Origin: Rheinheimera aquimaris
GTDB taxonomy: Bacteria > Pseudomonadota > Gammaproteobacteria > Enterobacterales > Alteromonadaceae
DNA: 64,000 nt
Assembly: GCF_020531985.1 (NCBI RefSeq)
Contig: NZ_JAJAVQ010000004.1
Span: 372,001-436,000 of the forward strand
Direction: 5' to 3'
The notes beneath the pieces were generated by a model that made no database searches, was not told the origin of the DNA, and worked only from the letters and a program-made list of their open reading frames with translations. Positions 57,331 through 64,000 of the stretch are shown here, piece by piece. A program made the position numbers and the translations under genes. Within the stretch, counting starts at the first letter, position 1, and the number at the start of each line of letters is the position of its first letter.

Positions 57331-58710
57331 TTAACCTCCTAAGCTAAACCATAACTGAAACGTCGCGTAGCTACGCCACGGCGCCAGATTGCTGTGTGCC
57401 AAAGCGACAGAGCCGTTATCGGCATGCTTTGCCAGCGCTTTTTGCACCCCCAGGTCGCCGCCAAGCCAGATATCACTGTCAGATAAGCCCCGCAACCGGG
57501 CATAACTTATCGTCCAGGGGCCGATGCCTTTAATCTGCTGCCACAGCTCAGGTGCTGCATCAGGTTGCTGCAGTACAAAGTCGGCCAGCGCTTTTAACGT
57601 GTCCCGTCTGGCTTGCGGCACCTTGATCATTTGCAACTCGCTTTGCGCCACCGCGGCGGGGGTTGGAAACAGCTTTTTATCCCCGGCGACAGCTTGGCCC
57701 AACGCCTCGACCAGGCGGTTAAGCTGGGTACGGGCACCCGCCACACTCACTTGCTGGCCAAGCACTGCGCGTACGCCTGCTTCCCAGCTGTTCCAGACGC
57801 CCGGTATGCGCAGACCACTGATGACTTTGTCAGTAAACAATGGGTGGTTTTGCAGCTGCTGTTCTATTTGCAGCATATTGGCATCTAAATCAAGCAAACG
57901 GCGCAGGTGCTGTACCAGATGAAACAAGCCCTGTTTGCCGGGCCAGTTAAGTTTCAGTATTAAGCTGCTGTTGGTGCGCGGCGTAATATCAAACCAGCCC
58001 GCTTGCTGTTGCCAGCTAAAAGTGCGGCCATAAGTTTGACCATCTACCCAGTCTATACCGTCCAGTGTGCGCTGCTGCCAGAAATCCAACATGCGTTGCC
58101 ATGCCAACGGTGGCCGGTAGCTGAGTTCCAGTTCAATTACCTCACCAATAGTACCGCGATGGCGGCGGATACTGGCTGGTGTAAGCTGCAGCTGTTGTTT
58201 AAACGCATCGTTAAAACGGCGCAGGCTGTTAAAGCCAGACTGAAAAGCTACAGCCGAAACCGGAAATGCTGTTTCATGCAGCAATTTTTTGGCAAACAAT
58301 ACCTGCTGCATTAACGCATATTGCTTAGGGGCGACGCCAAGTTGCTGCTGAAACAGTTTGCGCAGATAGCGCTCGCTAATACCTAAACGCTGTGACAACT
58401 CTGCCTGTGAATGTTGCTGTAGTGCACCCTCATCAATCAGCCTTAGTGCACGTTGTAAGGTGGTTTGGGTGCCCTGCCAGGCGGCAGAGCCCGGTGCGCT
58501 GTCTGGCCGGCAGCGCAGACAAGGGCGAAAGCCGGCCGCACTGGCTGCTGCCGCGCTAAAGTAGTAACTGACATGTTGCTCTGCCGGCGCTCTGGCCGGG
58601 CAAATGGGCCGGCAGTATATGCCGGTGCTGCTGACGGCAGTAAAAAACAAACCGTCAAAACGGGCATCGCGTGCCAGCCTGGCCTGCTGACAGATAGTGG
58701 CTGATAACAT
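57331..58710 (-). CDS. Ada N-terminal sensor/AraC regulator fused to AlkA-type glycosylase
   Basis: A fused repair and regulator protein of 459 residues. The N-terminal Ada zinc domain has the cysteines C33, C37, C64 and C67 (GIYCRPICPA, CLRCRPD), of which C33 would accept methyl from phosphotriesters. An AraC HTH pair follows (about 80-185), then an AlkA-like domain (about 190-455) with HhH-GPD features (IKGIGPWTISYARLRGL and a GGD for the catalytic Asp). It probably activates its own operon with ogt when methylated; the Ada/AlkA fusion is known in several proteobacteria. Confidence 0.93.
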   Translation of the reverse strand: MLSATICQQARLARDARFDGLFFTAVSSTGIYCRPICPARAPAEQHVSYYFSAAAASAAGFRPCLRCRPDSAPGSAAWQGTQTTLQRALRLIDEGALQQHSQAELSQRLGISERYLRKLFQQQLGVAPKQYALMQQVLFAKKLLHETAFPVSAVAFQSGFNSLRRFNDAFKQQLQLTPASIRRHRGTIGEVIELELSYRPPLAWQRMLDFWQQRTLDGIDWVDGQTYGRTFSWQQQAGWFDITPRTNSSLILKLNWPGKQGLFHLVQHLRRLLDLDANMLQIEQQLQNHPLFTDKVISGLRIPGVWNSWEAGVRAVLGQQVSVAGARTQLNRLVEALGQAVAGDKKLFPTPAAVAQSELQMIKVPQARRDTLKALADFVLQQPDAAPELWQQIKGIGPWTISYARLRGLSDSDIWLGGDLGVQKALAKHADNGSVALAHSNLAPWRSYATFQLWFSLGG

Positions 58711-58890
58711 GCTTTATCCGGTGTTAAGTAAACTTGATTGCAGTATATCAATATCAGCCAGTGATACTGGCCGGATCCGGCACTGAATAGTAAATTAATG
58801 TTACTGCGACCTTGGTGGTATTGCGAAGTCATTGCGCTGCCTTTAGTATCAGCGCATACCCTCTTTAACAGAGCCCGGCAGGAAATCAGT

Positions 58891-59241
58891 ATGTTGCAGC
58901 AGTTTTTTATTCAGTTGAGTGTTGAACCGCAGAGCATCAGTTTTGAACAGAGTATCAGCCTGATTGATGCTTTATATCATTTCACGCCGACGGCATTTAA
59001 GAATGGTGATTTGCATAATGCTGCCGGTGAGAATAACGGCTCGTGCAAGATACTGGCATTTGGCTTGTTACATCAGTTATCTGAGCCGCAGACATTACAC
59101 CTGTTTGGCGATTATTACCGCCAGGTATTGGAAACGCCGCAAGCCGACGACCACCAGAACATCCGCAACTTCATCCGCACTGGCTGGGGGGGCGTTGAAT
59201 TTACCCAGCTGGCATTGCAGGAAAAAACACCGCAGCCGTGA
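58891..59241 (+). CDS. HopJ type III effector family protein
   Basis: Small soluble protein of 116 residues with the HopJ core: FTPTAFKNGDLHNAAGENNGSC, DYYRQVLETP and DHQNIRNFIRTGW. Despite the name, most relatives occur in bacteria without a type III system, so no effector role is implied, and no secretion genes are in this window. The ATG at 58891 follows CAGGAAA and gives the family N-terminus MLQQFF; the upstream open frame is extra. Confidence 0.88.
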   Translation: MLQQFFIQLSVEPQSISFEQSISLIDALYHFTPTAFKNGDLHNAAGENNGSCKILAFGLLHQLSEPQTLHLFGDYYRQVLETPQADDHQNIRNFIRTGWGGVEFTQLALQEKTPQP

Positions 59242-59358
59242 GGTGTGTCAGCGCAGATCCGGTGCGGCTTATCCTGCCTGACTTTGCGAAGCCAAAGCCC
59301 TGTGTTATTTTGACAGCCGTTTGTGCTGACAATAACAATCTATTTTTCAGGGTCCCCT

Positions 59359-60597
59359 ATGCAAGAATCCAGTGTACTTATCACCAATGATGCCGTAGTA
59401 CTTGGTTTAATGGCGGTCATTCTAGGCGCCGTATTTTATACCAGTCACAGTGATAACCGCTTTTTTAAAGCTTTTTATACCTATGTGCCGGCGTTGCTGC
59501 TGTGCTACTTCATTCCATCGCTATTTAACAGTTTTGGCATTATAGATGGCGAAGGCTCGTCGTTATACAAAATGGCGTCGCGTTATCTGCTGCCAGCCAG
59601 CCTGGTATTGTTAACGCTAAGTGTTGATTTTAAAGCCATTCTTGGTCTTGGCCCTAAGGCACTGATCATGTTCTTAACCGGTACTGCCGGTATTGTCATC
59701 GGCGGCCCGCTGGCGTTGTTAGCAATGGGGTATATGTTCCCGCAGGAGTTGGGTGGGGATGTCTGGCGCGGTATGACGACAATTGCCGGCAGCTGGATAG
59801 GTGGCGGTGCCAATCAGGCCGCCATGAAAGAAGTGTTTGAAGTCGATGGCAGCATTTTCTCGGTGATGATCACGGTTGATGTGCTGGTGGCAAACGTCTG
59901 GATGGCGGTGTTACTGTTTATCGCCAGCCGGTCTGAGTACTTTGACCGTAAAAACGGCGCTGATACCTCAGGCATAGTGCACCTGCGCAAAAAGATTGAA
60001 CAATATGAAGCAGAAAATGCCCGTATTCCTACATTGACCGATATTATGCTGATTGTCGCCGTTGCCTTTGGTGTGACAGGGTTATCGCACTTTCTGGCTG
60101 ATATTATCGCGCCCTGGATTGAACGGGTGGCACCGCAGCTGGCAATTTACAGCTTAACCAGCAGTTTCTTCTGGTTGGTGGTTATTGCAACGACGCTGGG
60201 CTTAATTATGTCGGCAACCCGGGTGCGCAATCTCGAAGCGGCCGGTGCGTCAAAAGTTGGCTCTGCTTTTTTATATATTCTGGTGGCGACCATTGGTATG
60301 CATATGGACGTTACAGCGATTCTGGATTATCCGCTGATGTTCTTAGTCGGTATTGTCTGGATGGCAGTGCACGCAGGCTTGCTACTGCTGGTGGCAAAAT
60401 TAATCAAAGCGCCGATGTTTTATATGGCGGTAGGCAGCCAGGCTAACGTTGGCGGTGCCGCATCAGCACCTGTAGTAGCCGCGGCGTTTCATCCGTCGCT
60501 GGCACCGGTCGGCGTGTTACTGGCGGTACTGGGCTACGGCTTGGGCACCTATGGCGCTTATATCTGTGGCCTGATATTGCAGCAGGTTGCGCCATAA
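59359..60597 (+). CDS. DUF819 family membrane protein
   Basis: Inner-membrane protein of 412 residues with about ten to eleven helices and the DUF819 (YjcL-like) profile: NDAVVLGLMAVILGAVFYTS, SLDFKAILGLG-type segment (SVDFKAILGLG), TIAGSWIGGGANQAAM and VGSQANVGGAASAPVVAAAF. No transported substrate is established for the family. The ATG at 59359 is preferred after CAGGG; an earlier start overlaps the leader. The AI-2E gene begins 25 bases after the stop and may share the transcript. Confidence 0.88.
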   Translation: MQESSVLITNDAVVLGLMAVILGAVFYTSHSDNRFFKAFYTYVPALLLCYFIPSLFNSFGIIDGEGSSLYKMASRYLLPASLVLLTLSVDFKAILGLGPKALIMFLTGTAGIVIGGPLALLAMGYMFPQELGGDVWRGMTTIAGSWIGGGANQAAMKEVFEVDGSIFSVMITVDVLVANVWMAVLLFIASRSEYFDRKNGADTSGIVHLRKKIEQYEAENARIPTLTDIMLIVAVAFGVTGLSHFLADIIAPWIERVAPQLAIYSLTSSFFWLVVIATTLGLIMSATRVRNLEAAGASKVGSAFLYILVATIGMHMDVTAILDYPLMFLVGIVWMAVHAGLLLLVAKLIKAPMFYMAVGSQANVGGAASAPVVAAAFHPSLAPVGVLLAVLGYGLGTYGAYICGLILQQVAP

Positions 60598-60622
60598 CAC
60601 AGCATTTTAACAGGGGGTGAGT

Positions 60623-61705
60623 ATGACAAAGTTTGAAGCCGGCATGCGACACTGGATACTGGTTATTGCGCTGTTGCTGGCGCTGTACAGCAGTTATTTA
60701 TTGGTGGCGCCTTATGTAGGGGCCATAGTGCTGGCATTCGTATTGTCGTTACTGTGTTTCCCGGTACATCAGTATATCGAACAAAAGATCCCGGGCCGGC
60801 CAAATCTGGTGGCTATCATCTCCTGTGCTTTACTGGTCGTAGTGATCCTGGTGCCGGCATCGTTGGTGTTTATGGCGATAGTCAACCAGGGCGTGACCTT
60901 TACTAAGCAAAGCTATCAGTGGCTCGATGGCGGCGGCGCGGAGCAGCTGTTACAGCATCCGTTTTTGCAAAGTGCGCTGGAAAAAATCAATCAGGTGTTA
61001 CCAACTGAGCAAATCAGTGCTGCCAGCATCGTGCAGAAGCTGACGGAGTTTGCCGGAGGCTTTGGCAAAGAATTGCTGGATCTGAGTACCAAACTGGTGG
61101 GGGATATTACCGGCTTGATCCTCGGCTTTATGCTGATGTTGTTTATTTTATTTTTCCTGCTGCGCGATCACGAAAAAATTGTCGATACGCTGTACTGGGT
61201 GTTGCCACTGTCACGCTCGCAGGAAAATGCGTTGTTGGCTGAAGCAAAAGCCGTGGCGCGCTCTGCCGTCATGGGATCTTTTTTAACGGCGATAGCACAG
61301 GGTATTGCCGGTGGCATCGCGATGGCGATTGTTGGTCTGCCTGGTTTGTTCTGGGGCACGATGATGGCGTTTGCGTCATTAATTCCGGCTATTGGTACGG
61401 CGCTTATCTGGGTGCCCGCCAGCTTGTATCTGCTACTGACCGGTGACTGGCCCTGGGCGCTGTTTCTGGCACTGTGGGGCGCAATAGTCGTGGGGTCTAT
61501 TGATAATTTCCTACGGCCTATCCTGATGCAGGGCAGTGGCGGTATGAATACCTTGCTGCTGTTTCTGTCGCTACTGGGCGGCATCCAGCTGTTTGGTTTG
61601 ATTGGCCTGATTTACGGCCCGATTATTTTTGCGTTGACGCTGGTGCTACTAAAACTTTACACCATAGAGTTTAAAGACTTCCTGGAACAACAGGATAAGA
61701 GCTAA
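60623..61705 (+). CDS. AI-2E family transporter (PF01594)
   Basis: Inner-membrane protein of 360 residues with about eight helices. The family motif region is visible in VGLPGLFWGTMMAFASLIPAIGTALIWVP and in NFLRPILM, with a hydrophilic loop near 110-150. Members include TqsA, proposed to export autoinducer-2, and sodium/proton antiporters, so the substrate is open. A GTG six bases upstream is an alternative start, but the ATG has AGGGGGTGA ahead. The end of the gene forms part of a strong terminator hairpin. Confidence 0.88.
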   Translation: MTKFEAGMRHWILVIALLLALYSSYLLVAPYVGAIVLAFVLSLLCFPVHQYIEQKIPGRPNLVAIISCALLVVVILVPASLVFMAIVNQGVTFTKQSYQWLDGGGAEQLLQHPFLQSALEKINQVLPTEQISAASIVQKLTEFAGGFGKELLDLSTKLVGDITGLILGFMLMLFILFFLLRDHEKIVDTLYWVLPLSRSQENALLAEAKAVARSAVMGSFLTAIAQGIAGGIAMAIVGLPGLFWGTMMAFASLIPAIGTALIWVPASLYLLLTGDWPWALFLALWGAIVVGSIDNFLRPILMQGSGGMNTLLLFLSLLGGIQLFGLIGLIYGPIIFALTLVLLKLYTIEFKDFLEQQDKS

Positions 61706-61721
61706 GCCTTATCCTGTTGTT
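61686..61721 (+). terminator. Terminator formed by the end of the AI-2E gene
   Basis: A perfect 14-bp inverted repeat (61686-61699 and 61708-61721; arms end in ATAAG and begin with CTTAT) with an 8-base loop is followed by GTTTT. The left arm and loop lie inside the AI-2E gene, whose stop is in the loop. Confidence 0.85.
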
Positions 61722-61724
61722 GTT

Positions 61725-62762
61725 TTACACTACTAAATCAATTTGCTGTACCAGTGCAGGTTTGCCGTCTGTCATAAACGCCAGGCCGCTGCGCTGCAGC
61801 TGGCCAGCCAGAGTATTATCGGCATTATGCAGCGGCATAGGTGTCGCTGCGGACTCAATAGAAATAGCGCCTAATTTAGCCTGCTGCATACTGAGCAAGC
61901 TTTGCTCTGGCCGCCACAGATACAGGTACTGCCAAATATCATCACCGGGGTCGATAAAGCCGTTCGCGTTGTCATCAAATCCGGCCAGTTCCGCGAAACC
62001 CTGTCCGGTACGGGGGCCGAACAACTCTGTACCATTGTTTACCTGCTGATCCTGATTACGGTCATATGCCAGATAATATTGCCGGGCCGCCAGCTGTGGC
62101 AGTTGAATATTGCTACCGTCGTTGCGCAAGTCAAACTCGCTGCGGTCTTTACTTAGCTGCACCGGCTCGCCGGATAAGCTGACCAGTAACGGATCCTGCA
62201 CAGGTTGCTCGGTGTAGCTGTATCTGGCCCAGCTGAGCTCCATCCTGAAATCCAGCGCGAAGCTGATGCTTTCACCGTTTTTCAGTGTCAGCTCGCCGCT
62301 GAAACTGGCTTGCACAGCCTGATAGCCAAATTCCCACTGCTCTGTAGCCAGCCATTGCTGCTCGCTGTTTTGCTGACTTTGACTACTACTAAGCCAAATT
62401 GACTGTGTGGTTATTTCTGAGCTAAACGAGAAGCTGTTGAGGTCTTTTGCTGAAAATTCTGCCGTCAGCGGTTTGTCCAGCCAGTCGCCGGTGTGTTTAC
62501 TCAGTTGGGCCAGAATACGCTTAACCATGCCGACGGTCTGAAAGGCGTTAAATACCTGTTCATCGTCCTGCGCTTCGGCGATATCTTCTGCCTGACCACT
62601 GACAACCTGTTGCGGCTGAACAGCTGCAACGGCTGGCTTGGCTGGTGCATTTGTGCGGGTTGGGTGTTGTTCGTTTTTGCTTAGTAACTGCTGTTTGCGA
62701 CTATAAGCAAGGTGTTTCTGTTCGGCAACCGCAAACTGTTGCGAAGCGGATGTAATCTCCAT
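61725..62762 (-). CDS. Unknown protein with EF-hand-like calcium motifs
   Basis: No named family recognised. The 345-residue product is hydrophilic with no signal peptide or membrane helix. The N-terminal third (about 1-75) is Gln/Ala-rich and low in order; the middle (about 100-225) is beta-like; two Asp/Asn-rich loops follow near 234 (DRNQDQQVNNGTELFG) and 262-274 (DDNANGFIDPGDD), which look like the calcium loops of RTX/EF-hand proteins and are followed by DDIWQYLYLW. The ATG at 62762 has GGAG six bases ahead; a GTG 12 bases upstream is possible. Convergent with the AI-2E gene. Confidence 0.75.
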   Translation of the reverse strand: MEITSASQQFAVAEQKHLAYSRKQQLLSKNEQHPTRTNAPAKPAVAAVQPQQVVSGQAEDIAEAQDDEQVFNAFQTVGMVKRILAQLSKHTGDWLDKPLTAEFSAKDLNSFSFSSEITTQSIWLSSSQSQQNSEQQWLATEQWEFGYQAVQASFSGELTLKNGESISFALDFRMELSWARYSYTEQPVQDPLLVSLSGEPVQLSKDRSEFDLRNDGSNIQLPQLAARQYYLAYDRNQDQQVNNGTELFGPRTGQGFAELAGFDDNANGFIDPGDDIWQYLYLWRPEQSLLSMQQAKLGAISIESAATPMPLHNADNTLAGQLQRSGLAFMTDGKPALVQQIDLVV

Positions 62763-62872
62763 CGTCTGCTCCACAAGGTTTTTCTGTTAGCTTGTTATCG
62801 GAGCTACCGGTTGAAACTTGAGCAGTTTTTTGGCGCTATCTGTTAACTGACTGAACAGACAGGGGAATTAAA

Positions 62873-63748
62873 TTACTTGCCGGCTGGTAAATTGAACTGG
62901 TAAGCATGACGCTTTAATGGCTGTTGTACGCTGGTCTGGTAGGTCTCAACCTGCATCAGGCCGTTGCTTTGCAACGAAAACACCCTGAACATCGCGGTAT
63001 GGTGGCTCTCATCCGGAATTTTTGTCCGCTCCAGTGCCGGTATGTGCAGATAATGCACGGCTCCCAACTGTTTTGAGTGTGTCACTCTGTCCATGTCCAT
63101 ATGCAGGTCGCCGGAAATGACCGCTGCCAGGTTTGGCTGCGCTATGACGTCACTAAATCCCTTATGGCGGATGCCTTTTTCTGCATTCTCCGGATAAACG
63201 CCGGTCTGGGCGCTGTGTACCAAAAGCAAGACAGGCTTGGGTTGCAGTTGTGTTATCTGCTGCATTATCCACGCTATACCACTGTCGTTGAAATCGCGGC
63301 CGTGGTCCGGCGAGGTAAACACCAGTGCAACGTCTTCAAATTCGAGCACATAGCTTGGTGATGTCAGCGTAACGTTGCCTTTATTCCACGTGTTAGCAAA
63401 CTGCATAAAGCGCTCAACTGTGCTGCCATGCTCTTCATTACCCATGATCGGATAAAATGGCATAGTAAGCTGTTGCAGGACAGGCGTTGCGTTTTCGTAC
63501 TGGATAAGGCTGCCTTTGTGCGCGATATCGCCAATACCGGCAACAAAGTCAATTTTTTGCTGCTGTGCCAGTTTGTTGATGTCTGCAACGGCTGCCGCCA
63601 GATTAGGAAACTGCGGCTCGGGTTTAGGCTCGGCATCGCCCAGCACAGCGAAGCGCAATACAGTCTGCGTTGGTGCAGACGTGTCTATATCGCTGGCAAC
63701 GCTGGCGCCGGCAAAGACAAAAAATAAGCAAAGCAAAATGGCTTTCAT
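62873..63748 (-). CDS. Secreted calcineurin-like metallophosphoesterase
   Basis: Exported protein of 291 residues with a signal peptide (to about 18, GASVAS). The order of the phosphoesterase motifs is kept (GDAE, GIGDIAH, GNEEH, LVHS, GDLHMD), but the consensus GDxH is GDAE, GNHE/D is GNEE and GHxH is GDLH. Three metal- or phosphate-contacting His are thus Glu or Asp, which may change metal choice or abolish activity. Substrate unknown. A truncated AraC gene lies 26 bases upstream on the same strand. Confidence 0.8.
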   Translation of the reverse strand: MKAILLCLFFVFAGASVASDIDTSAPTQTVLRFAVLGDAEPKPEPQFPNLAAAVADINKLAQQQKIDFVAGIGDIAHKGSLIQYENATPVLQQLTMPFYPIMGNEEHGSTVERFMQFANTWNKGNVTLTSPSYVLEFEDVALVFTSPDHGRDFNDSGIAWIMQQITQLQPKPVLLLVHSAQTGVYPENAEKGIRHKGFSDVIAQPNLAAVISGDLHMDMDRVTHSKQLGAVHYLHIPALERTKIPDESHHTAMFRVFSLQSNGLMQVETYQTSVQQPLKRHAYQFNLPAGK

Positions 63749-63774
63749 GTTATCTCCTGAAGATCAAAAATGGA

Positions 63775-64000
63775 TTAATGGCTGTTCTGCAGCTCTTTAA
63801 AACTGCTGGGAATTAGGCCGGTCCAGCGTTTAAACGCCCGGCGAAAGTTATGCTCGTCGGAATAGCCAAGCTTGCAGGCTAACTGGCGATTGGAGTAACA
63901 CCCTTGTTGCAGCAGTTGGCGGGCGGCGTCGCGTCGCACGCTATCTAACAGCTGGGCAAAATTGGTTTTGTGTAAGTTAAGCTGGCGCTTTAGCATGCTG
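63775..64000 (-). CDS. AraC-family transcriptional regulator, C-terminal end only
   Basis: The window ends inside this gene. The visible 75 residues are the AraC-type double helix-turn-helix: LKRQLNLHKTNFAQLLDSVRRDAARQ (first part) and NRQLACKLGYSDEHNFRRAFKRWTG (second part), the typical YSDEHNFRRAFKRWTG signature. The sensing domain is upstream, out of view; the Met within the frame is internal. It probably controls the phosphoesterase gene directly downstream, by position only. Confidence 0.9.
   Translation of the reverse strand, partial: SMLKRQLNLHKTNFAQLLDSVRRDAARQLLQQGCYSNRQLACKLGYSDEHNFRRAFKRWTGLIPSSFKELQNSH

Overview
This window is a stretch of chromosome from a gammaproteobacterium. 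The gene order glmM-tpiA-secG-tRNA-tRNA-rimP-nusA-infB-rbfA-truB-rpsO-pnp-nlpI and the second block leuS-lptE-holA-nadD-rsfS-rlmH-mrdA-rodA-rlpA-dacA-ybeD-lipB-lipA are those of Enterobacteria and Alteromonadales. The NhaD antiporters, a DUF3379 anti-sigma factor, a propeller-type GGDEF/EAL sensor and a VPxPA sorting tail point to a marine or alkaline member of the Alteromonadales, such as the Rheinheimera/Arsukibacterium/Alkalimonas group. That placement is inferred from gene content only. I see no insertion sequence, prophage, CRISPR array or rRNA gene, and no gene-free stretch longer than about 300 bases.

Layout. Bases 1-13.9 kb (+ strand): cell-wall precursor synthesis, glycolysis and secretion, two tRNA genes, then the transcription/translation operon with NusA, IF2, RbfA, TruB, S15 and PNPase. 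It ends in the lipoprotein NlpI and an overlapping gene for a second lipoprotein carrying a zinc-metallopeptidase motif. Bases 13.9-27.0 kb (- strand): a PilZ protein and the long leuS-to-lipA cluster (leucyl-tRNA synthetase, LPS transport, DNA polymerase III delta, NAD synthesis, ribosome silencing, rod-shape wall synthesis, lipoate synthesis). Bases 27.1-34.4 kb (+): a zinc-ribbon protein, a SulP anion transporter, a tandem universal stress protein, two adjacent NhaD Na+/H+ antiporters, a monooxygenase-fold protein and an Asp/Glu racemase; this looks like an ion/pH stress module. Bases 34.4-42.3 kb (mixed): a secreted protein with a sorting tail, a ZIP-like transporter, PnuC, a DoxX-ECF sigma-DUF3379 operon, a small unknown protein, a Lon-like protease and an acetyltransferase. 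Bases 42.3-47.8 kb (-): the miaB-ybeZ-ybeY-corC-lnt cluster. Bases 47.8-64 kb (mixed, accessory): a DMT exporter, a 1505-residue c-di-GMP sensor, a CbiB-like protein with MtnN, pirin, an outer-membrane barrel, an Ada/AlkA-Ogt alkylation-repair operon, a HopJ-family protein, two membrane transporters, an EF-hand-like protein, a phosphoesterase and a truncated AraC regulator.

The most unusual points are the metallopeptidase-like lipoprotein overlapping nlpI, the second NhaD copy that has lost the conserved Asp of its ADN motif, a nearly perfect 26-bp palindrome in front of the racemase gene, a ZIP-like gene with no ATG/GTG/TTG at its natural start, and a phosphoesterase and a CbiB-like protein with altered active-site motifs. 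Several housekeeping genes here start with TTG or GTG, and five gene pairs overlap by exactly 8 bases.
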